A program made the translations under genes and the position numbers. A DNA stretch of 32,367 bases from Flavobacteriaceae bacterium. GTDB lineage: Bacteria; Bacteroidota; Bacteroidia; Flavobacteriales; Flavobacteriaceae. Below the pieces are notes generated by a model, which was not told the origin of the DNA, did no database searches, and worked only from the letters and a program-made list of their open reading frames with translations. Below, in pieces: positions 17,164 to 24,568 of this stretch; position 1 is the stretch's first letter; every line of letters starts with the position of its first letter. Location of the stretch: contig JALQVG010000051.1 in assembly GCA_023260435.1 (NCBI GenBank), positions 1-32,367 of the forward strand, given 5' to 3'.

Positions 17164-18030
17164 TTATGGACAAGGTTTACCAGTGGCCGCCTCAGTGAGG
17201 GTAAACCACTCTGTTAGTGTCAATGTTGTTTCCATTGCTTCCATGGCTTGGGCCAATCGTTCCGGCCTAGTACTCCCCACCACAGGAACTATGCCTGCGG
17301 GATGTTTTGCCAACCAAGCCAAAGCTATTTGCGCTGTTGTCAATCCGCGCGCTGAAGCTATTTCCTCCAGGGCCCCGGTCAACGCATCTGGAATCACGGC
17401 GTTGGATCGAACCAAATCACCTAAAGGACTCCAGGCCATCGGGGTAATTTTATCTTTGATGCACTGATCCAACTGACCGTTGTACAACGCATCTCTCATA
17501 GTTAAGGAGATCTCGATTTGATTGGCCGAAACACCGCAGTACTTCTGAATCAATTCAACTTGGGTAGGTGTAAAATTGGACAAGCCAAAAGACTTGATTT
17601 TTCCGCTTTGAAGCAGCTTATCCACGGCCAGAACAACCTGTTCGGGATCTAAAAGTGGGCTGGGTCGGTGCAGTAAATAAAGGTCTAGGTAATCGGTTTG
17701 AAGTGCCTCAAGGGTAGCTTCACAAGCAGATACGATGTACTCCTGGCTGTAGTTGTAGTGTTTCACCTCAAAGGGACGTTGAGGGCACACATGGGCTATC
17801 CCACATTTGGAGATCAATTGAACTTGGTCTCTAGCAATACCTGTTTGAGACCAAGCGCGACCAAACTCTGTTTCGTTCGTGTAGTCCCCATAGAGATCTG
17901 CGTGATCAAAAGAAGTAATCCCTGTATCGATTACTTGATGGATTAGACGAACCATAGCTTGGGTGTCCAAGCGTTGGCCCCAAAGCCCCCAAGTCATGGT
18001 GCCGGCAATGATTTTTGAAAAAGAATTCAT
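17164..18030 (-). CDS. Aldo/keto reductase
   Basis: 288-residue (alpha/beta)8-barrel oxidoreductase using NADPH. The catalytic tetrad is complete: Asp42 and Tyr47 in FDHADLYG, Lys75 in LISKCG and His121 in LYLLHRPSP. GLSNFTPTQVELI and VVGSTRPERLAQA (NADP-binding end) are typical. The closest family in style is YdhF-like reductases of unknown natural substrate. ATG at 18030 is preferred to a GTG nine bases upstream. It heads the AKR-SDR-AlbA_2 operon and is divergent from the Bat operon across 154 bases. Confidence 0.9.
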   Translation of the reverse strand: MNSFSKIIAGTMTWGLWGQRLDTQAMVRLIHQVIDTGITSFDHADLYGDYTNETEFGRAWSQTGIARDQVQLISKCGIAHVCPQRPFEVKHYNYSQEYIVSACEATLEALQTDYLDLYLLHRPSPLLDPEQVVLAVDKLLQSGKIKSFGLSNFTPTQVELIQKYCGVSANQIEISLTMRDALYNGQLDQCIKDKITPMAWSPLGDLVRSNAVIPDALTGALEEIASARGLTTAQIALAWLAKHPAGIVPVVGSTRPERLAQAMEAMETTLTLTEWFTLTEAATGKPCP

Positions 18031-18129
18031 AGGCTTCACAAAGGGTGAAATTAGGGATTAAATCGGTAAAATGTTGATAAAAATAAGGGGGTTGTCGATT
18101 TTTTAACCTATCATTAACGGGATGGAGAT

Positions 18130-18147
18130 CAATTAATTTTTTAATTG
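18130..18147. promoter_or_regulatory. Perfect palindrome between the AKR and Bat operons
   Basis: CAATTAA (18130-18136), TTTT, TTAATTG (18141-18147): a perfect 7-bp inverted repeat with a four-base centre in the 154-base divergent region (18031-18184), 37 bases before the moxR ATG. Its place suits an operator for one or both operons, but AT-rich palindromes are common. I find no clean TAnnTTTG box for either gene in this region. Confidence 0.35.
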
Positions 18148-18184
18148 CAGCCGTTTTGTACAACACGCATCAAATCAAACAAAT

Positions 18185-19186
18185 ATGCCGGAAAATACCC
18201 CTGTAGATATGCAGGCGATTCAAGAACAAATCGCCAAAGACAGCGCCTTCATCGGACTGCTCAAAATGGAGATGGACAAAGTGATTGTAGGACAAAAACA
18301 GATGGTTGAACGTCTGTTGATCGGTTTGCTCGGCCAGGGACACATCTTGTTGGAAGGGGTTCCTGGGCTAGCTAAAACACTAGCCATCAATACCTTAGCT
18401 AAAGCGGTGCAAGGTAGTTTTAGCCGAATCCAGTTTACCCCTGACCTGTTGCCGGCTGACGTGGTGGGCACGATGATCTACAACATCAAACAAAACGACT
18501 TTTCAATCAAAAAGGGACCGATATTTGCCAACTTTGTACTGGCCGATGAGATCAACAGGGCTCCAGCTAAAGTTCAATCTGCACTTTTGGAAGCCATGCA
18601 GGAAAAGCAAGTAACCATTGGAGATGAGACCTTTGTCTTGGATAAGCCCTTTTTGGTGTTGGCTACCCAAAACCCCGTAGAGCAAGAAGGCACCTATCCG
18701 CTTCCGGAAGCCCAAGTGGACCGATTTATGTTGAAAACGGTGATCACCTATCCCAAAATGAGTGAGGAGCAATTGGTGATGCGACAAAACCTGTCGGGTA
18801 CCCATGAGCCAGTAAAAGCTGTCGTAACAACCCAACAAATTTTAGATGCCCAGAAATCTGTGCGCCTGGTGTACATGGATGAAAAAATTGAGCAATACAT
18901 CTTGGATTTGATTTTTGCTACCCGATTCCCCGACAAATACAAGCTTGGGGATCTTCAACCGCTGATCAGTTTTGGTGCTTCGCCTAGGGGAAGTATCAAC
19001 CTGGCTATGGCCGCCAAGTGTTTTGCCTTTATCAAAGGTCGCGGTTATGTGGTGCCTGACGATGTGCGTGCTGTCGTGCACGATGTGCTCAGACACCGCA
19101 TTGGGCTCACCTATGAAGCAGAAGCTGAAAACGTGACCACTGAAGAAATCATCAACCGCATTGTCAATACAGTTGAGGTGCCGTAA
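18185..19186 (+). CDS. moxR: MoxR-family AAA+ ATPase of the Bat operon
   Basis: 333-residue cytoplasmic AAA+ ATPase, thought to act as a chaperone or remodeller of von Willebrand A partners. Walker A is GVPGLAKT (~58-65) and Walker B/MoxR signature LADEINRAPAKVQSALLEAMQEKQV (~118-142). Sensor 1 is in LATQNPVEQEGTYPLPEAQ and the arginine-finger/lid region in FGASPRGSINL. It leads the eight-gene operon; the DUF58 gene begins after eight bases. Length and motifs are normal for the family. Confidence 0.95.
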   Translation: MPENTPVDMQAIQEQIAKDSAFIGLLKMEMDKVIVGQKQMVERLLIGLLGQGHILLEGVPGLAKTLAINTLAKAVQGSFSRIQFTPDLLPADVVGTMIYNIKQNDFSIKKGPIFANFVLADEINRAPAKVQSALLEAMQEKQVTIGDETFVLDKPFLVLATQNPVEQEGTYPLPEAQVDRFMLKTVITYPKMSEEQLVMRQNLSGTHEPVKAVVTTQQILDAQKSVRLVYMDEKIEQYILDLIFATRFPDKYKLGDLQPLISFGASPRGSINLAMAAKCFAFIKGRGYVVPDDVRAVVHDVLRHRIGLTYEAEAENVTTEEIINRIVNTVEVP

Positions 19187-19194
19187 ACCCTGGT

Positions 19195-20061
19195 ATGGAG
19201 ACCAAGGAACTGCTAAAAAAAGTACGCAAAATCGAGATTAAAACCCGCAGGTTGTCCGACAACCTTTTTGGGGGCGAATACCATTCTACCTTCAAAGGAA
19301 GGGGAATGACCTTTAGCGAGGTGCGTCCCTATCAATTTGGGGATGATGTTCGAGCGATTGACTGGAACGTTACCGCGCGCTACAACGAACCTTTTGTCAA
19401 GGTGTTTGAAGAAGAGCGCGAACTGACCATGATGCTTTTAGTAGACATCAGCGGGTCTGGTATTTTTGGTACAAAAGGTCAAAGCAAACGCGAAGTACTC
19501 ACTGAAATCGCTGCTACGCTGGCTTTTTCTGCCCTGCAAAACAACGACAAAGTGGGGTTGCTCTTGTTTTCTGACCGAGTGGAACGTTTTATTCCTCCCA
19601 AGAAAGGAAAAGGGCATGTGCTTCGAATCATCCGGGAACTTTTAGAGGCTGAACCGGTAGGTAAGGGCACCGACCTGTCTGCCCCTCTCGCCTTTTTGGG
19701 GAATGCGCTTAAAAAGAAAGCGATTGTATTTACCCTCTCAGATTTTATGTGTTCTGGCTATCAAAAAACACTGCAAATCACCGGAAAAAAGCACGACATC
19801 ACTGGAATCAGGGTGTATGATGCCTTGGATGCGCACTGGTTGAATTTGGGACTCATCCCTGTTCAAGATGCGGAAACCGGGGCTGTTCAATGGATGGCTA
19901 GCAGTTCGAAAGCGGTAAGAAAGGCCTACGAGGCGTCGTTTAGCGCTCAATCGGCCTATTTCCAGCAAGCCCACAAAAAGTCGGGTTGCGGCCGGGTTGA
20001 TCTTGAGTTAGGTCAAGACTATGTAGCCAAGCTTTTGGGATATTTTAAACAACGTCATTGA
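19195..20061 (+). CDS. DUF58 protein with von Willebrand A-like domain
   Basis: 288-residue cytoplasmic protein. The DUF58 signature is SEVRPYQFGDDVRAIDWNVTARYNEPFVKVFEEERE (here abbreviated; residues ~42-78, key FGDDVRAIDW). Immediately after comes LLVDISGSG, a MIDAS-type metal site of a vWA fold. Proteins of this family pair with MoxR ATPases. No membrane segment is seen. Its stop overlaps the next start (TGATG). Probably acts as the soluble vWA partner of MoxR; this is inference from family and context. Confidence 0.9.
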   Translation: METKELLKKVRKIEIKTRRLSDNLFGGEYHSTFKGRGMTFSEVRPYQFGDDVRAIDWNVTARYNEPFVKVFEEERELTMMLLVDISGSGIFGTKGQSKREVLTEIAATLAFSALQNNDKVGLLLFSDRVERFIPPKKGKGHVLRIIRELLEAEPVGKGTDLSAPLAFLGNALKKKAIVFTLSDFMCSGYQKTLQITGKKHDITGIRVYDALDAHWLNLGLIPVQDAETGAVQWMASSSKAVRKAYEASFSAQSAYFQQAHKKSGCGRVDLELGQDYVAKLLGYFKQRH

Positions 20062-21659
20062 TGAAACGCTTTGTGTATGTGCTCTTTGGTTTTTTTCTTT
20101 TGCTTGGGTCAATCCAGGCACAGACCACAGCGCCCAGCGCTGTAGGAAAACTGGACTCTACCGCGCTTAAAATTGGGGAGAAGCGCACGTATACCATTAC
20201 CGTATCTGTAAAGCCTGGTGACTCCGTACGTTTCCCTGAAGATCAAGCATTTGCCCCTTTTGAGGTGATCGGAACCTCCACTACGGACACGCTAAAACAG
20301 GAGCGCCTTTGGCAATTGATCAAACGCTACGCGATTTCTCAGTACGACTCAGGCACGTACAACCACCCTGGACTGCGCGTACAATTAGATACGCTTTGGC
20401 TGCAAACGGCGCCATTTTCGATGAACGTATTTGATGTGGCGGTGGATACCACCAAGCAAAACCTGTATCCCGCCAAACCCATTAGGGAAGTATCCTCTGT
20501 GTGGGTGACTCCCCTTTGGATGTGGATTTTGGGGGTTTTAGCACTCCTGGGCGCTGGAGTATACGGTTGGATACACTGGCAACGCAAGAAAAAACAAGAA
20601 GCAGAAGCCGTGCTCGATCCTTTAGAAAAGGCTTTGCTCGGCTTGGAAAAACTGGCCCAATCTCCGTATTTGATACGAGAGGAGTACAAAGCGTATTACA
20701 CGGAGCTCACAGGAATTGTTCGTGCCTACCTCGAAGACGAAGTGCACATCTCTGCTTTGGAAAGCACCAGTGAGGAACTCATGGAAAAGCTAGAGGACCT
20801 GCGCGAACAAGGGAAATTAACCCTGGATCAAGAAGCGCTAGCCACATTTGACCAGGTGTTGAAAACTGCGGATTTAGTCAAGTTTGCTCGGGCTACACCT
20901 GAGCGCAGACAGGCAGAATTAGATCGAGACATCTTGGCCCAATGGGTGGTGAAAGCCCAAGAAGCTTTGCCCGAACCGACCGAGGAGGAATTGTATCATG
21001 AGGCTCAGCGTTTGGCGGCTTTAGCTGAATACCAGAAGGCTCGCCGAAAAAAAATGGTATTGTTCGGAGGAGGTATTGCGGCACTGGGACTTTTTGTGGG
21101 ATTATTGATGTACACGGGGCCTGAACGATTCTGGGATACCGTTACCTTCAACAAATACAAAATACAAAATGAATCCCCCCGACTGATGAGTGGGTATGGC
21201 TTTCCAGCCGTTTGGATAGCTACGCCTGATGTATTGGTGCGTCAAGAAACAGCGCCCAAATACGCGGGTGCCACCCAGGCCCAATTGTTTGCCTACACGC
21301 CAGACCCTGAATTGGTCCATGTTTGGGTGCATACACTTCAATGGCCAGATGAAAAGACCCCTGACTTTGATGCGCTGGGCGAACAAGCGCTTAAAATGAT
21401 GGAAGATGTGGGGGCCAAAAACATATTGACCGAACAAACTCCCCACACCACCCAAGATGAGGTGCAAGGTGTGCAGGTATTTGGTCAAATGGATTTTGAA
21501 GAATCCGGAGACACCTATAAAAAATCCTACGCGCTTTTGCTGTTTGGCGGCAATGGTTTTGCGCAATTGATCTGGGTGCATTGGCCTAAGGATGAGCCCT
21601 ATGCAGCGCGTACGGCCCAGGAAATTATTCAATCCATTCAACTCAAAGAAACCCCATGA
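20061..21659 (+). CDS. Bat-locus two-pass membrane protein with unknown C-terminal domain
   Basis: 532-residue exported membrane protein. Signal peptide 1-21 (ending SIQAQ). A periplasmic BatD-like, Ig-type region follows (~22-148) with VGKLDSTALKIGEKRTYTI and VRFPEDQAFAPFEVI. Transmembrane helix ~149-172 leads to a charged cytoplasmic domain similar to DUF4381-type proteins (REEYKAYYTELTGIVRAYLED; DLVKFARATPERRQAE). A second helix ~331-353 returns the chain to the periplasm for a ~180-residue C-terminal domain I cannot assign. Flavobacterial Bat operons carry a similar third gene. ATG at 20061 is chosen over an upstream TTG. It overlaps DUF58 by one base and batA by four. Confidence 0.8.
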   Translation: MKRFVYVLFGFFLLLGSIQAQTTAPSAVGKLDSTALKIGEKRTYTITVSVKPGDSVRFPEDQAFAPFEVIGTSTTDTLKQERLWQLIKRYAISQYDSGTYNHPGLRVQLDTLWLQTAPFSMNVFDVAVDTTKQNLYPAKPIREVSSVWVTPLWMWILGVLALLGAGVYGWIHWQRKKKQEAEAVLDPLEKALLGLEKLAQSPYLIREEYKAYYTELTGIVRAYLEDEVHISALESTSEELMEKLEDLREQGKLTLDQEALATFDQVLKTADLVKFARATPERRQAELDRDILAQWVVKAQEALPEPTEEELYHEAQRLAALAEYQKARRKKMVLFGGGIAALGLFVGLLMYTGPERFWDTVTFNKYKIQNESPRLMSGYGFPAVWIATPDVLVRQETAPKYAGATQAQLFAYTPDPELVHVWVHTLQWPDEKTPDFDALGEQALKMMEDVGAKNILTEQTPHTTQDEVQGVQVFGQMDFEESGDTYKKSYALLLFGGNGFAQLIWVHWPKDEPYAARTAQEIIQSIQLKETP

Positions 21660-22657
21660 ATTGGAAGGATATTACATGGGCTGAGCCCCAATGGTTGTGG
21701 TTGGGATTAATACTCCCACTAGCGATTTGGTGGATGTGGTGGAGCCGCCACAAAACTAAAGCTCCCTTGTTGATTTCTGGACATCAGGGGCTCCCGGTGA
21801 GTCGTTGGGTATCCGGCGTGTCAATCGCATTAAATGTCTTGAGAATCGGTGCGCTTGCGGCCATGATTTTAGCTATGGCAAGGCCTCAGATCGTCTCCAC
21901 CCAGACCAAAACCAAAACCACCCGTGGAATTGACATCGTCATGTCTATTGATGTGTCATCGAGCATGCTGGCCAAAGACTTAAAACCTAACCGACTCACA
22001 GCGCTTAAAAAAATTGCAGCCACCTTTATCGAAAGCCGACCTAATGACCGGATTGGACTGGTCGTCTATGCAGGGGAAAGCTACACAAAAACCCCTATCA
22101 CATCAGACAAAGGACTGGTGCTCAGAGCGCTGGATGAAATTCAATACGGAGGTTTAAACGACGGTACCGCTATTGGTATGGGCTTGGCAACCTCAGTCAA
22201 TCGACTCAAAGAATCTAAAGCGCAAAGCAAAGTAGTCATTCTGCTGACGGATGGAGTCAACAATTCAGGCTTTATCGAACCCCTAACCGCGGCTGAACTA
22301 GCGGTAGAATATGGAATTAAGACCTATACCATTGGGGTAGGGACCAATGGTAACGCGCAATTTCCGGTGGCCATTAACCCGGATGGCAGCTTTCAATACG
22401 CGCTTCAACAAGTGGAAATCGACGAAAAGTTGATGAAGCGAATAGCAGAAAAAACGGGCGGCCAATACTTCAGAGCTCAAGACAATCAGGAGCTCGAAGC
22501 GATTTACAACGAGATCAACCAACTCGAAAAAACCGAGATCGAAGAATTTAAATTCACCACCACCCAGGAGCTCTATCGTCCTTTGGTATTCTGGGCATTA
22601 TTCATATGGGTGTTGTACTGGTTGGTACAACACACCTGGTTAAAAAGTTTTGTCTGA
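21656..22657 (+). CDS. batA: BatA, membrane-anchored von Willebrand A protein
   Basis: 333 residues. Two N-terminal transmembrane helices (~12-30 and ~57-78) precede the vWA domain, which has the MIDAS motif DVSSS in IDIVMSIDVSSSMLAKDLKPNR. YAGESYTKTPITSD and LLTDGVNNSG supply the conserved vWA strands. A third helix (~311-328) closes the protein. BatA and BatB are paralogues that form the core of Bat complexes in Bacteroidota and spirochaetes; the ligand is unknown. The start overlaps the previous gene by four bases and the stop overlaps batB by one. Confidence 0.93.
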   Translation: MNWKDITWAEPQWLWLGLILPLAIWWMWWSRHKTKAPLLISGHQGLPVSRWVSGVSIALNVLRIGALAAMILAMARPQIVSTQTKTKTTRGIDIVMSIDVSSSMLAKDLKPNRLTALKKIAATFIESRPNDRIGLVVYAGESYTKTPITSDKGLVLRALDEIQYGGLNDGTAIGMGLATSVNRLKESKAQSKVVILLTDGVNNSGFIEPLTAAELAVEYGIKTYTIGVGTNGNAQFPVAINPDGSFQYALQQVEIDEKLMKRIAEKTGGQYFRAQDNQELEAIYNEINQLEKTEIEEFKFTTTQELYRPLVFWALFIWVLYWLVQHTWLKSFV

Positions 22658-23703
22658 TGATCGTTTGGGATGAACCAACATACTTTTATCTGTTTGGGCT
22701 ATTGGTCCTCGTCGCTTTGGTGTTCTTTTGGCATCAATGGTGGCAGATCAAAACGCAAAAAGCCTTTTCAAAATGGGGCGATCTAGATCGATTATCGCCT
22801 GGCAGATCTGGACTTAAAGTGCGGTTAAAAGCGTTGGTGTTTGCCTTAATCATCAGCTGTTTGGTTGTCGCACTGGTCAACCCAAAAGCCGGTATTGCCC
22901 GAAAAAAAGTACAGCGAGAGGGCATTGATTTGGTATTTGCCATCGATGTGTCAAAGAGTATGCTTTGTGAAGATGTGGCCCCGAACCGTCTAGACCGAGC
23001 CAAACACCTTGTGGAACAAATAACCCAACAGCTTGCGGGCGACCGCATAGGGATCATTGCCTATGCCGCTTGGGCCGTTCCTCAGTTGCCCATCACTACG
23101 GATTACGGTGCGGCCCAATTGTTTTTATCATCGATCAACACCGACATGATCAGCTCCCAAGGAACGGCTTTGGGAGAGGCTATTGAACTGGCTTCGGGTT
23201 ATTTTATCGCCGAAGATCCAACCAGCAAGGTACTGTTGTTGATCAGCGACGGAGAGGACCATGAGGGGATTGATGTGGCGGAAGCTGTGGCTCAAGCTAA
23301 AGAAGCTGGGGTTCGTATATTTACCGTGGGAGTAGGAACCGAAAAAGGAGGCCCAATACCCATCAAAGAACGCGGCATTACCCAGCAACTCAAAAAGGAC
23401 GAGAACGGCGAGGTGGTCATTACTCGGAGAAACGAGACGTTGCTGAAGGCTTTGGCCGAACAAGCAGGAGGCCAATACTACGCATTTGACCAGACCGAAA
23501 CGGTGGTGAATGCCTTGATGGAAGATTTAGGGCAACTGGACAAAACCACTTTTGCCGCTGAGGAATTCTCGGACTTTGAGGACCAGTTTGGTTGGTTTGT
23601 AGGGATTGGATTAATTTTGATGATACTCGATGTACTGCTGCTCGAACGCAAAACGCCCTGGTGGCAAAAACTTAAACTCTTTGAACCCAATAAAAATGCG
23701 TAA
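22657..23703 (+). CDS. batB: BatB, membrane-anchored von Willebrand A protein
   Basis: 348 residues, paralogous to batA next door. N-terminal helices (~9-29 and ~58-77), vWA domain with MIDAS DVSKS in LVFAIDVSKSMLCEDVAPNR, LLISDGEDHEG, and a C-terminal helix (GWFVGIGLILMILDVLLL). ATG at 22657 is preferred because the upstream extension only overlaps the batA 3' end; the junction is TGATGA with one base shared. The last eight bases overlap batC. It probably forms a hetero-complex with BatA. Confidence 0.93.
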   Translation: MIVWDEPTYFYLFGLLVLVALVFFWHQWWQIKTQKAFSKWGDLDRLSPGRSGLKVRLKALVFALIISCLVVALVNPKAGIARKKVQREGIDLVFAIDVSKSMLCEDVAPNRLDRAKHLVEQITQQLAGDRIGIIAYAAWAVPQLPITTDYGAAQLFLSSINTDMISSQGTALGEAIELASGYFIAEDPTSKVLLLISDGEDHEGIDVAEAVAQAKEAGVRIFTVGVGTEKGGPIPIKERGITQQLKKDENGEVVITRRNETLLKALAEQAGGQYYAFDQTETVVNALMEDLGQLDKTTFAAEEFSDFEDQFGWFVGIGLILMILDVLLLERKTPWWQKLKLFEPNKNA

Positions 23704-24568
23704 TGCTTGGATACTCTTGGTGATTGTTCACGCGGCACTTTGGGGACAGACCCCTGAAGCAGTCAAACCTGAAGCGCCTGCACAAGTCGCCGCCCCGCTT
23801 CAGAAAAAAGCACAAAACTTAACGGCCAAGGCAGGAAAAAATTTAACTCAAGGAGCGTGGACAGCGTCAGAAGCGGATTGGCGCAGAGCTATGGCTATTG
23901 ACCCAGCCCAAAAGGATGCTCCCTATAACCTGGGCAATACGCTTTTGTCCAACAACAGTTTTGAAGAAGCTACCACGGCTCTAGTTCAAGCGACTAAAAC
24001 GGCCGAAACAGCCGACCAAAAACACCAGGCATACCACAACCTGGGCAACGCTCTCATGGCACAAAAGGCGTATGACCGAGCTGAAATGGCATTTAAATCA
24101 GCCCTGAAAAACAAACCTGAAGACGACCAAACCCGATACAACTACGCATTGGCCAAGTCTATGCGGGAGAAGCAGGAACAGAACAAAGACAAGAACAAGG
24201 ACAATAAAGACCAACAGGACAAAAAAGACCAACAAGATCAGCAGGATCAAAACCAAGGAGGTCAAAACGATCAAAACGAACAGGACCCGAAAAAAGGAGA
24301 TCAGGATCAAAAAGATAAAAACAGCAAACCCCAAGACCCTGGGGATCAAGAAAAAGAGGATCAAAAACAAGGGGATGGCGACAAGAAAAAAGAACAGCCA
24401 AAAAAACCTCAAGAAGCACCTCAACCGCCTAAGAAACAAAGTCAGCTCTCTGCACAGCAAATCCAAAACATGTTAGAGGCGCTGCAAAATGAAGAGAAAA
24501 AAGCAAAAGAAAAAATGGATAAACTCCAGAAAAAAGGAGTTAAATCCTCACAAAAAAAGGACTGGTAA
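23696..24568 (+). CDS. batC: BatC, TPR protein with charged low-complexity tail
   Basis: 290 residues. Signal peptide 1-18 (ALWGQ), then about three tetratricopeptide repeats (~55-150; APYNLGNTLL, AYHNLGNALM, TRYNYALAK). Residues ~156-250 are an extremely biased stretch of Gln, Asp, Lys and Asn, and the C-terminus (LSAQQIQNMLEALQNEEKK) is a short coiled coil. TPRs suggest a periplasmic scaffold for the BatA/BatB complex. The ATG at 23696 is chosen because the signal peptide begins there; it overlaps batB by eight bases. The coding strand of the tail is nearly free of T. Confidence 0.88.
   Translation: MRNAWILLVIVHAALWGQTPEAVKPEAPAQVAAPLQKKAQNLTAKAGKNLTQGAWTASEADWRRAMAIDPAQKDAPYNLGNTLLSNNSFEEATTALVQATKTAETADQKHQAYHNLGNALMAQKAYDRAEMAFKSALKNKPEDDQTRYNYALAKSMREKQEQNKDKNKDNKDQQDKKDQQDQQDQNQGGQNDQNEQDPKKGDQDQKDKNSKPQDPGDQEKEDQKQGDGDKKKEQPKKPQEAPQPPKKQSQLSAQQIQNMLEALQNEEKKAKEKMDKLQKKGVKSSQKKDW
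24163..24440 (+). repeat. Low-complexity Q/D/K/N-coding tract in batC
   Basis: The plus strand is rich in A, G and C and almost lacks T, made of imperfect repeats of GACCAA, GATCAA and CAGGAC units that code for Lys/Asp/Gln/Asn. It is likely intrinsically disordered and prone to length change by slippage. Confidence 0.7.

Noticed and set aside
24098-24466. Leucine/phenylalanine-rich minus-strand frame opposite batC that looks like a membrane protein
   Set aside because: It is the antisense shadow of the Lys/Gln/Asp-rich tract; codons for those residues read as hydrophobic on the other strand.
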